Assembly: GCA_025359845.1 (NCBI GenBank)
Contig: JANYDT010000235.1
Location: 1 to 37,377 of the forward strand
Length of the DNA: 37,377 nucleotides
Direction: 5' to 3'
Source: Acidimicrobiia bacterium
GTDB taxonomy: Bacteria; Actinomycetota; Acidimicrobiia; Acidimicrobiales; JANYDT01
Shown: positions 1-10,100 of the stretch, piece by piece
Layout of the letters: each line of letters begins with the position of its first letter
Position numbering within the stretch: the stretch's first letter is position 1
Program-made: the position numbers and the translations under genes
Notes under the pieces: model-generated
Told to the model about the DNA's origin: nothing
Seen by the model: the letters and a program-made list of their open reading frames with translations, nothing else
Databases searched by the model: none

Positions 1-105
1 TTGGTGCTCACGGGTCTATCGTCGCCCGGTTTGTCGGCTCGGTACAAACGGGCGCAGTCTGGGCCCGATATCACCGCAGTGGCGTAGCTGCGCGAGCATG
101 GCCGC

Positions 106-924
106 ATGGAGCTCGCAGGCAAGGTTGTAGTGGTCACCGGAGGCGGATCGGGAATCGGGGAGGCGTGCTCGCGCCGATTCGCGGCGGCGGGAGCAAAAGT
201 GGTGGTAGTCGATCAGCACGCCGATCGGGTTTCCGCGGTGGTGGCGGCGATCACCGCCACCGGAGGGTCAGCGTCGGGCACCGCTGCCGATATTCGCCTC
301 GAGTCGGGAACGGTGGGCGCGATCGCCCACGCCCGCTCCGCTTTCGGGCCCGTCGACCTGTTCTTCGCCAACGCGGGCATCGGCGTGAACGGGGGCGAGG
401 AGGTGCCAGACGAAGACTGGTTGCGCATCTGGGAGATCAATTTGATGGCCCACGTGCATGCGGCGCGGGCGTTGATTCCGGAGTGGCTGGAACGGGGGAG
501 CGGCTATTTGGTGACGACGGCCAGCGCGGCTGCGCTACTCACGACGTTGGGCTCCGCTCCCTACGCCGTCACGAAGTCGGCGGCGTTGAGCTTCGCGGAA
601 TGGATCTCGATCACGTACGGCGACCGCGGCATTGGCGTCTCCTGCCTGTGCCCCCAAGGCGTAGTCACCCGCATGACGATGGGCGAAGACCTGTTGGGGG
701 CGCACAGTGGGGAGGCCGGGATCGCTCAGCTCCTCGCCGGCGGTGCGATGTTGCAACCCGCCGACGTGGCCGAGGTCGTCTACCAGACGATCGTGGCCGA
801 GAGGTTCTTGATTCTTCCGCACCCTGAAGTGGCCACGTACTTCCAACGCAAGGCGGCCGACTACGACCGGTGGCTGGCCGGCATGCGTCGACTGCGGGCC
901 CAGACCACCGCTGAAGGGATCTGA
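106..924 (+). CDS. Short-chain dehydrogenase/reductase (SDR)
   Basis: A 272-residue classical SDR, a cytosolic NAD(P)-dependent oxidoreductase of unknown substrate. The Rossmann nucleotide-binding motif TGGGSGIG is at residues 11-18 and the NAG motif at 89-91. The catalytic Ser is near 140 (TTAS), followed by the YxxxK pair Y153/K157. An Asp at the end of the second beta strand (VVVVDQ) suggests a preference for NAD(H) (inference). The start fits the family length, with the Gly-rich motif close to the N terminus. The PIG-L gene follows after four bases, so the two are probably cotranscribed. Nothing in the sequence identifies the substrate. Confidence 0.92.
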   Translation: MELAGKVVVVTGGGSGIGEACSRRFAAAGAKVVVVDQHADRVSAVVAAITATGGSASGTAADIRLESGTVGAIAHARSAFGPVDLFFANAGIGVNGGEEVPDEDWLRIWEINLMAHVHAARALIPEWLERGSGYLVTTASAAALLTTLGSAPYAVTKSAALSFAEWISITYGDRGIGVSCLCPQGVVTRMTMGEDLLGAHSGEAGIAQLLAGGAMLQPADVAEVVYQTIVAERFLILPHPEVATYFQRKAADYDRWLAGMRRLRAQTTAEGI

Positions 925-928
925 GTCG

Positions 929-1717
929 ATGGCAACACTGGTCTGTTTCCACGCCCATCCGGACGACGAAGCCATATCGACGGGCGGGTCGATGGCCAAG
1001 GCTTCGGCCGCGGGCCATCGGGTGGTGCTTGTCATCGCGACTGGGGGTGAGCACGGCGAGAAGCCGTCCGACCTTGCGCCCGAAGAGACGTTGGGCGATC
1101 GGCGCCGCGCCGAGACCGACCGATCCGCGCTTGCCCTCGGCATCCACCGAGTGGTGTGGCTGGGCTATGTCGACTCTGGAATGCAGGGGTGGGACCAGAA
1201 CGCCGATCTGAACAGCTTCCATCAAGCGCACCTTGAAGACGGCGCTTCGCGCTTGGCTGCGATCTTGCGGGAAGAGCGCGCCGACGTGCTCACGACGTAT
1301 GACTGGCATGGCACATACGGGCATCCCGATCACGTGAAAGTACATCAGGTCGGCCATCGGGCGGCTGCCTTGGCGGACACTCCGGTGGTGTACGAGGCCA
1401 CGATGAACCGGGATGCGATCGCCCGGTTCATGGAGGCCGCCCGCGAGGCAGGAGAGATGCCCGACGGCCCGCCCGAGACCGATGATGGCAACCCCTTCGG
1501 TACCGCCGAAGACGAGTTGACCACCGCGGTCGACGTGAGCGGGTTTCTGGACGCCAAGAGAGAAGCGCTGCGGTCCCATGCCAGCCAGATCAGCGACACA
1601 AGCTTCTTTCTCACCATGCCCGCCGAAGTGTTTTCGTCGGCGTTCGGCACCGAATGGTTCATTCGCCATGGTGCGCCCGCTGGCATTCACGAAAGCGAGT
1701 TGGCCGGACTGGGGTAG
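929..1717 (+). CDS. PIG-L (LmbE-like) deacetylase
   Basis: A 262-residue member of the PIG-L/LmbE zinc-dependent N-acetylglucosaminyl deacetylase family, which includes mycothiol enzymes MshB and Mca. The metal and catalytic motif HAHPDDE is at residues 8-14, and a second metal-binding motif (GHPDH) lies mid-protein. An AAGGGA element upstream may be the ribosome-binding site. The gene sits four bases after the SDR gene. MshB, Mca and natural-product deacetylases share these motifs, so the substrate (mycothiol-type thiol conjugate, sugar or other) is open. A second PIG-L gene lies at 20215-20991. Confidence 0.9.
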   Translation: MATLVCFHAHPDDEAISTGGSMAKASAAGHRVVLVIATGGEHGEKPSDLAPEETLGDRRRAETDRSALALGIHRVVWLGYVDSGMQGWDQNADLNSFHQAHLEDGASRLAAILREERADVLTTYDWHGTYGHPDHVKVHQVGHRAAALADTPVVYEATMNRDAIARFMEAAREAGEMPDGPPETDDGNPFGTAEDELTTAVDVSGFLDAKREALRSHASQISDTSFFLTMPAEVFSSAFGTEWFIRHGAPAGIHESELAGLG

Positions 1718-1901
1718 TTCGCCGCGCCACGTCGATGGCTGCCGAAACGGATGGCGCCCCGGTGATGCACTGGGCTTCGACTGCGGCAACCCGATCCAGC
1801 GTAATTGTTGCCTTCTCCTTGGCCGTATTCTCGAAACCATTCGTACCAGCTGCGGCAACCTCGCCGAGCGGTGCCGTAGCCTTGCCGCCGAGGAGCACGG
1901 G

Positions 1902-2144
1902 ATGAGTTACGACGTAGCTGTTGACTTCATGGACATGACAAATGATCGACGCCTCTTTGCCCGGCTGAAGGACGCGCGCCCGGCCGCCGTGGTGCCGGTG
2001 GGCGGTTACCTGGTGGTCGGATGCGAAGATGCTGACCCCGCCGTAGCTCGAGTTCTGTCGATTGATCCCGACCGGGTCATAAAGCTTGAGGTGCTACGCG
2101 GCCCGGTCGAGTCGCACTCGGCGCTCGTGAGTTCTTCTGTCTGA
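1902..2144 (+). CDS. Small hypothetical protein (80 aa)
   Basis: I do not recognise this protein. It starts at an ATG preceded by AGGAG at 1891-1895, a good ribosome-binding site that argues for this start over longer in-frame extensions. The 80-residue product is soluble, with alternating charged and hydrophobic segments (VPVGGYLVVGCEDADPAVAR). It has no signal peptide, membrane span or metal-binding motif. It lies 184 bases after the PIG-L gene and is followed by a non-coding stretch. The ribosome-binding site and start of normal composition make it a plausible real gene. Confidence 0.5.
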   Translation: MSYDVAVDFMDMTNDRRLFARLKDARPAAVVPVGGYLVVGCEDADPAVARVLSIDPDRVIKLEVLRGPVESHSALVSSSV

Positions 2145-2521
2145 AGGTGCCTTCACCTCCGCTATTCAAGCGGCCAAATTCCGCTTCCGCGATTCTCGAT
2201 CGAGTTGCCGTGCCCTGCGACGGCGATTCGGACAACGTCGCCTGGAGAGTTGCACTCGACGAATCGACAGACAGGACTTATCTTCACCGTGTCCGCGCTG
2301 CATGCTTCGACGTCGACGCGCTCAAAGTCCAAAAGGCGCTTCAGCTGAAGCGCTTTCCTGTGAATCATTCGAAGCATGAATGCAACGGGATGTTTGCCGG
2401 CTCGGCCGGGCGGTCTGAACGCGTTGAACGAGCTGGGGACCGATATCGCGGGAGTATAAAAAGGAAGAACCAGTTCCGGGTGGTCTTCCAAGGTCCTTAG
2501 CCATGCATCCATTGCGCAGAC
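2145..2521. other. Non-coding convergent intergenic region
   Basis: This 377-base gap separates the end of the plus-strand 80-aa gene from the end of the minus-strand carboxylase gene. I see only the perfect inverted repeat at 2336-2353. Short ORFs occur on both strands but none has a convincing ribosome-binding site or recognisable product. Confidence 0.5.
2336..2353. terminator. Palindrome, possible bidirectional terminator
   Basis: A perfect 9+9 base palindrome (GCGCTTCAG/CTGAAGCGC) is flanked by AAAAG on the left and TTTCC on the right. It lies between two converging genes, a position consistent with a weak bidirectional terminator. The absence of a loop and of a long T tract leaves this uncertain. 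Confidence 0.35.
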
Positions 2522-4495
2522 CTACGAACCGCCCACAACCTCCAATGCCACTAACACTTGGTGGGCGTCGACTTGATCGCCGACGGCGCAGCGGACGGCG
2601 GTAACCGTGGCGGGGCCGCCGGCGCGGATCTTGTGCTCCATCTTCATGGCTTCCATGACTACGAGTACCTGTCCGGCTTCGACGACATCGTCGACGGCCA
2701 CGTTGACGGCGACGACGCGTCCGGGGACAGGCGCGGTGGGACCGGCCGATGCCGCGGCGAGCGAGGTGTCGGGAAACCGGGATAGCTCGACGAGGTCGGT
2801 CTGACCAGAAGACGAGTTGACCCAGGTGCGCGCGCCATCGATCGACACGCGGCAACGGCGGGCCACGCCTTCGACCTCGATCACGATGTCAGCTGTAGTT
2901 GACGTGGGCTCGACGATCGAGAGCACCCGACCGGACGTCTCGGTGTCGTCGACGCGGGCCACGAACGACTGGTCGGGGCGCACCGAGTAGGCGACGGTGG
3001 CCGAGTGGTAGACCATCCGCTGGCGGTCGGTGGGTACGTTGCGCCATCCCGAAGGAGCGAAGTTCCACAGACGATCGCAGCGCCGGCGCTGGACCGATCC
3101 GACCAACGCGCCGGCGATCGCATGGACCGGATCGACAGGCGCGGCAGAGAGCAGCCCCGGGTGCGTGTCGACGAACGCGGTGGTCGTCGCACCGGCGAGG
3201 AAGTCGGCGCTGGTTAAAACGCCGACGAGGTAGTCGCGATTGGTTGTGACGCCGTGAATCGACGCGGACCGAAGCGCAGAAGCCAGGCGCAACGCCGCCT
3301 CGGTGCGGGTCGGCGCGTGGGCGATGACCTTCGACAGCATCGGGTCGTAGAACGTCGAGACCGTCGACCCCGACGTGACGCCGTCGTCGAAGCGGAGGCC
3401 GCCATCGGGCCCCAGGTGCGAGTAGCACGAAAGGGTGCCGTAGGTGGGGAGGAAGTCGTTGGCCGGGTCCTCGGCATACAGCCGCACTTCGATGGCGTGA
3501 CCTCGCAACTCGATCTGGTCCTGTGTGAGTGGAAGCGGCGCTCCGTCGGCGACGAGAAGCTGCCAACGCACGAGATCGGTGCCGGTGATGCACTCGGTGA
3601 CCGGGTGCTCCACTTGCAGCCGGGTGTTCATTTCCAGGAAGGTGAACGAGCCCGTCGTGTCGTCGAGCAGGTATTCGACAGTGCCCGCCCCCACGTAACC
3701 GATGCTGCGGATCAGCGCCACGGACGCCGCGCCCATCCGGGCCCGCAACTCGGGCGACACCGCCGAAGAGGGCGCCTCTTCGACAATCTTCTGATGGCGC
3801 CGCTGGATCGAGCACTCGCGTTCGTGCAAGTAGACCGCATGGCCATGCGTATCGGCGAACACTTGGATCTCGATGTGGCGCGGTGCGGCCAAGTAGCGCT
3901 CTATAAAGACGGTGCCGTCACCGAACGAACTAGCGGCCTCGCGGCGAGCGCTCACGATGGCCTCTTCGAGTTCGGGAGCAAATGCGACGATCCGCATGCC
4001 CTTGCCCCCGCCGCCGGCGCTCGCCTTCACGAGCACCGGGTAACCGATCGACGAGGCCGCCGACTGCCACGACTCGACATCGGAACCAATGATCGATCCG
4101 CTCGCCAAGGTCGCCACGCCCGCCGCAACCGCCAGCCGCTTCGCTTCGATCTTGGTGCCCATCGCGGCGATGTTGGCCGGGGTGGGCCCGACCCAAGTGC
4201 GTCCGGCGTCGACGACGGCCTGCGCGAACAGCGCGTTCTCGGACAGGAAGCCATACCCGGGATGCACCGCGTCGGCGCCGCTCGCCGCACAGGCCCTGAG
4301 GATGGCCTCGATCGACAGATAAGATTCGGAGGCGCTTGAGCCGCCGAGGGGGATGGCTGCGTCGGCGCAACCGACGTGCACCGCGTCTCGGTCGGGTTCG
4401 GAGTACACCGCGACTGTGCGGATACCCATCCGAGCCGCGGTACGGAAGATGCGACAAGCGATTTCGCCGCGGTTGGCGACCAACAGGGTTTTCAC
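2522..4495 (-). CDS. Acyl-CoA carboxylase alpha subunit (biotin carboxylase plus biotin carrier)
   Basis: A 657-residue fusion of biotin carboxylase and biotin carboxyl carrier, as in actinobacterial AccA-type alpha subunits. It carboxylates its own biotin with ATP and bicarbonate for transfer to an acyl-CoA (acetyl-, propionyl- or methylcrotonyl-CoA). The N terminus KTLLVANRGEIACRIF is the classical biotin carboxylase start. A Gly-rich ATP-grasp loop (KASAGGGGKGMR) and the catalytic region EMNTRLQVEHPVTE follow. The C-terminal carrier domain has EAMKMEH, with biotinyl-Lys at about 618. The start is GTG with GGGAGG seven bases upstream. The beta-subunit gene ends 12 bases upstream, making a two-gene operon. 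Acyl-chain preference cannot be read from the sequence. Confidence 0.95.
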   Translation of the reverse strand: MKTLLVANRGEIACRIFRTAARMGIRTVAVYSEPDRDAVHVGCADAAIPLGGSSASESYLSIEAILRACAASGADAVHPGYGFLSENALFAQAVVDAGRTWVGPTPANIAAMGTKIEAKRLAVAAGVATLASGSIIGSDVESWQSAASSIGYPVLVKASAGGGGKGMRIVAFAPELEEAIVSARREAASSFGDGTVFIERYLAAPRHIEIQVFADTHGHAVYLHERECSIQRRHQKIVEEAPSSAVSPELRARMGAASVALIRSIGYVGAGTVEYLLDDTTGSFTFLEMNTRLQVEHPVTECITGTDLVRWQLLVADGAPLPLTQDQIELRGHAIEVRLYAEDPANDFLPTYGTLSCYSHLGPDGGLRFDDGVTSGSTVSTFYDPMLSKVIAHAPTRTEAALRLASALRSASIHGVTTNRDYLVGVLTSADFLAGATTTAFVDTHPGLLSAAPVDPVHAIAGALVGSVQRRRCDRLWNFAPSGWRNVPTDRQRMVYHSATVAYSVRPDQSFVARVDDTETSGRVLSIVEPTSTTADIVIEVEGVARRCRVSIDGARTWVNSSSGQTDLVELSRFPDTSLAAASAGPTAPVPGRVVAVNVAVDDVVEAGQVLVVMEAMKMEHKIRAGGPATVTAVRCAVGDQVDAHQVLVALEVVGGS

Positions 4496-4507
4496 GAGCG
4501 AGCCTCC

Positions 4508-6067
4508 CTACATTCGAAAGACGCCAAAACCTTCGGCGCCCTTCACCACGTTGTTGTGCGCGCAACTCAGCGCGATTCCGAGCACCGTGCGGGTGTCACG
4601 CGGATCGATGATGCCGTCGTCCCATCCCCGTCCGGTCGAGAACAGCGCCGTCGACTCCTCCTCCACTTGTTGTTCGAGCGCCAGCACCCCTTCAGGGTCT
4701 CGGCCTTTGGTCACTATGTTCATCACTCCGGCCAACTGCTTCGGTCCCATCACGGCGATGCGATGATTGGGCCAGGTAAAGAGGAAACGGGGGTCATACG
4801 CCCGTCCCGCCATGCCGTAGTTGCCCGCCCCGTACGAAGCACCGACCATCAGCGTGAGGTGGGGCACCCCGGAGTTCGACACCGCGTTGATGAGCTTGGC
4901 GCCGTCTTTGATGATGCCGCCCTGCTCGTATCGGGTGCCAACCATGAAGCCCGTAATGTTCTGGATGAACACGATGGGTACGTCGGCGCGGTTGCAGAGC
5001 TGGATGAACTGGGCGCCCTTCTGCGCCTCCTCCGAGAACAGGATGCCGTTGTTGCCCAGAATACCGATGGGAAAGCCGGCCAGCGACGCCCATCCGGTCA
5101 CCAGCTGCGTGCCGTACGTGGGCTTGAACTCCTCGAAGCGCGAGCCATCGACGACGCGCATGATGATCTCTCTAACGTCAAAGGGAACCCTCACATCGAC
5201 GCTGGCCGAGCCGAGCAGTTCTTCCGGGTCGAACAGTGGCGCGTCAGCCGGCATTGACGGTCCGGGACCGAGTTTGCGCCAATTGAGGTGGCGCACGATG
5301 TCACGTCCGATGCGGATGGCGTCCAACTCATCGGCGGCGAGGTAATCGGACAGCCCGCTCACTCGCGAATGCATCTCGGCGCCGCCCAGTTCTTCCTCGT
5401 CGGCGTCTTCGTCGATGGCCATCTTGACCAGCGGCGGCCCGGCCAAAAACACCTTGGCGCCGCCCTTCACCATCACGACGTAGTCGCTCATGCCCGGCGT
5501 GTAAGCACCGCCGGCGGTGGACGGACCGAAGACCAGCGAGATGGTTGGGATGCCCGCCGCCGAGAGCTGCGTGAGGTGCTTGAACCCAGCGCCCCCGGGC
5601 ACGAAGATATCGGCTTGACGAGGCAAGTCGGCGCCCGCCGACTCGGTGAGCGAGATATACGGGAGGCGGTTGCGTTTGGCGATTTCCATGCCCCGAAAGG
5701 TTTTCGTCAGAGTGGAAGGGTTGGACGCACCGCCCTTGACGGTCATATCGGTGCCCGAAAGTACGCACTCGACACCGTTGACCAGTCCGATTGCGGTTAC
5801 CACGCCCGCGCCGAGCGTGTCGCCGGAGCCCCATGCGGCGAGGGGTGAAAGCTCGAGCAGCGGGGTGTCTCGGTCAACGAGCAGTTCGATGCGTTCGCGG
5901 ACGAGCAGTTTGCCTCGCTCCCGGTGACGGTCGATGTAGTGTTTACCGCCCGCTACGACGGCCTCCTGTTTCAGGCGTTGTACCTCCGCGGTGAGGTCGA
6001 GCATGGCCGCCGCATTGGCCACGAACTCTGGCGAGCGGGTGTCGAGGTTGGTGCGCAACGCGGTCAT
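4508..6067 (-). CDS. Acyl-CoA carboxylase beta subunit (carboxyltransferase)
   Basis: A 519-residue carboxyltransferase that moves CO2 from carboxybiotin to an acyl-CoA. Crotonase-fold halves are visible: an N-terminal part with a Gly-rich FVPGGAGF segment and FGPSTAGGAYTPGMSDY, and a C-terminal part with FIQNITGFMVG, GAKLINAVS and GNYGMAGRAYDPRF. These match methylcrotonyl/geranyl-type beta subunits rather better than PccB (inference). I chose the ATG at 6067. An extension to 6187 would add 40 residues of unlikely composition. The product pairs with the alpha subunit encoded immediately downstream, and the likely role is branched-chain acyl-CoA (leucine or isoprenoid) catabolism. Confidence 0.93.
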   Translation of the reverse strand: MTALRTNLDTRSPEFVANAAAMLDLTAEVQRLKQEAVVAGGKHYIDRHRERGKLLVRERIELLVDRDTPLLELSPLAAWGSGDTLGAGVVTAIGLVNGVECVLSGTDMTVKGGASNPSTLTKTFRGMEIAKRNRLPYISLTESAGADLPRQADIFVPGGAGFKHLTQLSAAGIPTISLVFGPSTAGGAYTPGMSDYVVMVKGGAKVFLAGPPLVKMAIDEDADEEELGGAEMHSRVSGLSDYLAADELDAIRIGRDIVRHLNWRKLGPGPSMPADAPLFDPEELLGSASVDVRVPFDVREIIMRVVDGSRFEEFKPTYGTQLVTGWASLAGFPIGILGNNGILFSEEAQKGAQFIQLCNRADVPIVFIQNITGFMVGTRYEQGGIIKDGAKLINAVSNSGVPHLTLMVGASYGAGNYGMAGRAYDPRFLFTWPNHRIAVMGPKQLAGVMNIVTKGRDPEGVLALEQQVEEESTALFSTGRGWDDGIIDPRDTRTVLGIALSCAHNNVVKGAEGFGVFRM

Positions 6068-6170
6068 TTGAACGCAGCACCCTAGAGAATCGGGCCGCAA
6101 GCGAGCAAGGTGGCCGCACGGCCCAGGTCGTTCTGCTGAGCACGATTCGGAAGCGCCGGAAGAGAAGAAC

Positions 6171-6722
6171 TCAAAGTCCAACGCCAAGGTCCCGCATGTG
6201 TTGGGCGCGCAAGTCGTCGCCGATCAACAGTACGAGCGTGGCGCTCACCCACGCGGTGTCGAGCGCCCCGTAGGAGACCATCGACTCAATGTCTACCCAG
6301 TCCTTCGGACGGTCGAACAGGGCCTTGAACACTGCGAGATCGTTCGCCGACAAGAAAGGAAGGTCTCGCCCTGCGAAGCGATGTCGGACGGTTCTTGCGC
6401 CAACGCCAAGATGGAATTGCGACGCTCGAAAGAATAAGTCGATCGGCGTCCTCCCCCACCACAAGCGCACTTGGTCATCGCGCGCCGCTCGCTGCACATC
6501 GTTGTTGGTCCAGTCGACTTCAGGCGGGAGCGCGATAAACGCCGTAAGTGCGTCCGACCCGTCGAGGTGCACGTTCGCATCAATGTCCGCGGTGGCTCTG
6601 GGCTCGGCGGTGTAGTAAGCAAGGGCGAGCGCGCCACCGAAGGCGTGACCTATCGCCGCCTGATCGAACGCGTCGTACAGCGCGACGATCTTCGCGACGA
6701 GCGAAGTTTCACCTTCGAGCAC
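6171..6722 (-). CDS. Nucleotidyltransferase-fold protein (AbiEii/MNT-like)
   Basis: A 183-residue protein with the signature of the nucleotidyltransferase (DNA polymerase beta-like) fold used by AbiEii-type toxins and minimal nucleotidyltransferases. A GG pair is at residues 29-30, followed by PRATADIDAN with D47 and D49 as metal ligands. I chose the GTG start at 6722 because AAGGAG lies four bases upstream. This start lies inside the end of the upstream 55-aa ORF (14-base overlap), implying translational coupling. AbiEii proteins transfer nucleotides to RNA or protein targets; the target here is unknown. It could be a toxin-antitoxin component or a stand-alone nucleotidyltransferase-like protein. 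Confidence 0.75.
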   Translation of the reverse strand: MLEGETSLVAKIVALYDAFDQAAIGHAFGGALALAYYTAEPRATADIDANVHLDGSDALTAFIALPPEVDWTNNDVQRAARDDQVRLWWGRTPIDLFFRASQFHLGVGARTVRHRFAGRDLPFLSANDLAVFKALFDRPKDWVDIESMVSYGALDTAWVSATLVLLIGDDLRAQHMRDLGVGL

Positions 6723-6876
6723 AGAGCTCCTTGAACGTGGGAATACGCAGATCAAGGCGTTCGACAGGCGGAAGCGCGTCGGTCAACCCAAGCAGATCAA
6801 TGAGTGTTCGCTCCCGATCCGCGATCGAGAGTTGCCTCCGCTCCTCGGTCGGTGGCTGCATCCAACGATCGCTCAC
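6709..6876 (-). CDS. Small ORF (55 aa) coupled to nucleotidyltransferase gene
   Basis: A 55-residue ORF with a GTG start at 6876 and a TGA stop at 6711-6709. It overlaps the nucleotidyltransferase gene by 14 bases. Its last codons contain the downstream gene's AAGGAG, the usual arrangement for translational coupling. The protein is charged, rich in Arg and Glu, with an amphipathic-looking middle (ERTLIDLLGLTDALPPVERL). I recognise no family. By position it could be an antitoxin or partner of the nucleotidyltransferase (inference). No strong ribosome-binding site is evident for its own start, so confidence is moderate. Confidence 0.5.
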   Translation of the reverse strand: MSDRWMQPPTEERRQLSIADRERTLIDLLGLTDALPPVERLDLRIPTFKELCARR

Positions 6877-7152
6877 GAGGCGCCATAGTAGTGAACGACA
6901 ACCGCAATACGCCTCATGTCCTTTTCACCTCGGTTGTGGTGCTCTACACCGGCACCCAGATCCTGTCGTTAGGTGATCGGCTTGTCGTCGCATCGATCGA
7001 CAGGTTGTGGAAAAGCCGATTCGCGGACGGATCTGTGCCCAAGAGAAGCGGGGTTGTGTGATCGCCATCACGGTGAGGGCGGTCCTGACATGATTGGCTG
7101 GGCCCGTGGTGTTGGGGATGGCCCCCGACCGAGCTGAAAATCGAGGAGCCGA

Positions 7153-10100
7153 GTGCCGACAGCCGACGACGATCAGCCCGCCGGGAGCGGTTCAGCCGAC
7201 GCGCCCGACATTGCCGCTCAACTTTCGGCAGCGCGCCAGGAATTGGCCGACGCCCTCGCGTTGCAGACGGCGACGAGTGAGGTGCTGCGTCTCATAAACG
7301 AACATCCAGGCGACGTGAGGGTTGTGCTCGACACGGTGTTGTGGCGCGTCGCCGAGCTGTGCGACGCCCAGGTCGGTGCCATCCTCGTGGAGAACGGCGA
7401 TCAGACGGAGGTCGTGGCGGCCCTCAACCTCGACATCCCCATCGGGCACCGGGCTGCGGGCGGCGGCCGCACCCACCAGGCTTCTCTCAGCACGGGTGAA
7501 TCGATCCGTCGGGGCTCGCCGGAGCTGCTCGACGACTACCTCGCGGTGGAGCACTTCGATCCCGTGAGAACGGACGCCACCCGTCGAGCGAACCTTCGCA
7601 GCTCGATGGCGATCCCGATGTTCCACGAAGGCGAACTCGTGGGCGTGTTCACCGTCGGGCGCACCGAGGTGCGGCCGTTCGGGCCCGCCGATGTACACCT
7701 CGGCGAGGCGTTCGCGCAGCAGGCCGCAATCGCCATCAGCAACGCCAAGCTGTTCCACGACCTCGACGCCGCGCTCGAGCGCCAGACCGCAAGCGCGGAG
7801 GTCATGCGGGTCATCAGCTCATCGCCGGGCGACCTAGAGCGGACGCTGCCCGAGATCGCCCGCACGGCGAAACGGTTGTCGAACGCCTGGGACATTGCGA
7901 TCACCTTCGGCAACCGTGACGGGGTCACGGTCTGGGATGAGCGACGCGGGTTCACACTCATGGACGGCAGCAGCACAACACCCGGGCTCAACAAGATTCT
8001 CGACGACGTGGTCGCTTCCGGGCGACCCGCGCAACTGGTCGGATCGGTGGACTCGTGGCTCGCCGAGAATCCGACACCGGCCTCGATCCTCAAAGGCGAC
8101 GGCACACGGATGGAGCGGTCCTGTTCGTTCCCCTCCTCGGCAGTACGGGCAACGTCGGTTTCATCATGCCGAGCCGAGACGTGCCGGTTGCGTTCTCGGC
8201 CGACGAGATCCGTCTCCTCGAAGGCTTTGCCGATCAGGCCGTCATCGCCCTCGACAATGCGGGGCTCTTCACCAGACTGGAGGAGCGCAACAACGATCTC
8301 GCCCGTCGCTGGAGTTACAGACGGCAACGTCGGAAGTCCTGGCGCTGATCAGTGCCCATCCGGGTGATCTGAAAACGGTGCTCGATGGCATCGTCGCCTG
8401 CGCCAGCGGACTCGTCGGGGCGGAGTTCGGAACGGTTCTCCTTCGGCGCGGCGATGTCAGGCGTTTCGAAGCCTCTTTGGCCGGCGAGCGTTTCGTCGGC
8501 ATAGAGTTAGCCCTCGACACCATTATGGTTCGGTTTGCTGGCGAACTGTTCACCGTGAACAACGACTACGACCCCACGACATCGGTGGTGCCGGAGTGGG
8601 GGCTTCTCGCGCAGGCGTCGGGCGTCACGCGTTGCGTCAACGCTACGCTGGTGCAGGAGGTGAGCTGATCGGCACCATCTCGCTTTTCAAGTCCGGCGAG
8701 CCCTTCGACGAACGAGACGGCCAAATCCTCAAGACCTTCGCCGACCAGGCAGCGATCGCCATCAGCAATGCCAAGCTGTTCAACGACCTCGACGAGGCAC
8801 TCGACCAGCAGCGAGCCATGAACGATGTGCTCGACGCGGTGAGCACGGCGCGCCTCGATCTCGAGCCCGTGTTCGCCACGGTTGCTCGTCACGCGAACCG
8901 CTTGTGCGGAGGGACGGGTGCCGTCGTGGGCGTTCGCGAGGGCGACGAACTGCGCGTGATCGCCACAGAATGGGGAGGTGATGAAGTAGATCGGGATGAA
9001 GATCGCAGAGCGCGCGCCGTTGGCCGGCGCATCCGGCTGGGCGCTTCTACGCCCACCGCCCAGGCGGCGCGAACCGGGCGAGTCGTTCACATTCCGGACT
9101 GGGGAGACATCGATCCGGAGCGGTACCCCGACATCCTTGCCACCCGGATTGCCGGCAGAAGAGCGCTGACGATCCCCATGGTGCGCCACGGCGAATCCGT
9201 CGGAGTCGTCTCATTCGCGCGTGCGGGGCGTTACACCGAGGCCGAGATCGCGCTCCTGCAAACGTTCGCCAATCAAGCCGCCATCGCCGTCGACAACGCA
9301 CGGCTGCTGCGCGAGATCGAGCAGCGCAACAACGACTTGGCTGAGTCACTCGAACTGCAGACGGCAACGAGCGACATCCTGGCGCTCATCAGCGCGAACC
9401 CAGGTGACCTGAGGACGGTTCTCGACGGGATCTTGGCCCGAGCCCGCGATCTGGTCGGGGCGGAATTTGGGACGGTTTTCTTGCGGCGCGGAGACATCGT
9501 GCGCTGTGAAGCATCGTTGGCCCGAGGAAACCTGGTCGGAGACGAGCGACCCTTCAACAACTTTTTCGATCCCTTCGCGGACGCGATGTGCATCATCGAA
9601 AATGACTACGACCCATCGACCTCGTTGAATGCGGAATGGATGGCTGAGGCCGTCGAACGTGGCGTTACTCGTCACATCAGGGCCGCCTTGCGGCAAGACG
9701 GTGGTTGATCGGGGTCATCCCCTCTACAAGGCCGGCGAACCGTTCGATGATCGCGACGGCCAGATTCTGAAGACGTTCGCCGACCAAGCGGCTATCGCCA
9801 CCAGCAACGCCAAACTGTTCAACGATCTCGACGCCGCTCTCGCCCGTCAGACCGCGATACCGGGCTGACGTGGCCGCCAACGGCATCGAAGCCGTTGAGG
9901 CGGTGGCGACGATTCCGTATGATCTCGTGCTCATGGACGTCCAGATGCCCGAGATGGACGGACTCGAGGCCACCCGGCGCATCCGCGCCCAGCCACCGGC
10001 CGGCCGACGTGTCCATGTCGTGGCCATGACCGCCAACGCCATGCAAGGCGACCGGGAGGCGTGCCTCGCCGCCAGTATGGACGACTACCTGTCCAAACCC

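Noticed and set aside
2147-2500. 117-aa plus-strand ORF in the gap before the carboxylase genes
   Set aside because: No ribosome-binding site, no recognisable product and it spans the 2336-2353 palindrome.
3254-4339. 361-aa plus-strand ORF inside the carboxylase alpha gene
   Set aside because: Antisense shadow of a certain gene, with no family features.
6804-7061. 85-aa plus-strand ORF before the GAF gene
   Set aside because: It overlaps the opposite-strand 55-aa ORF, has no good ribosome-binding site and an unlikely composition.
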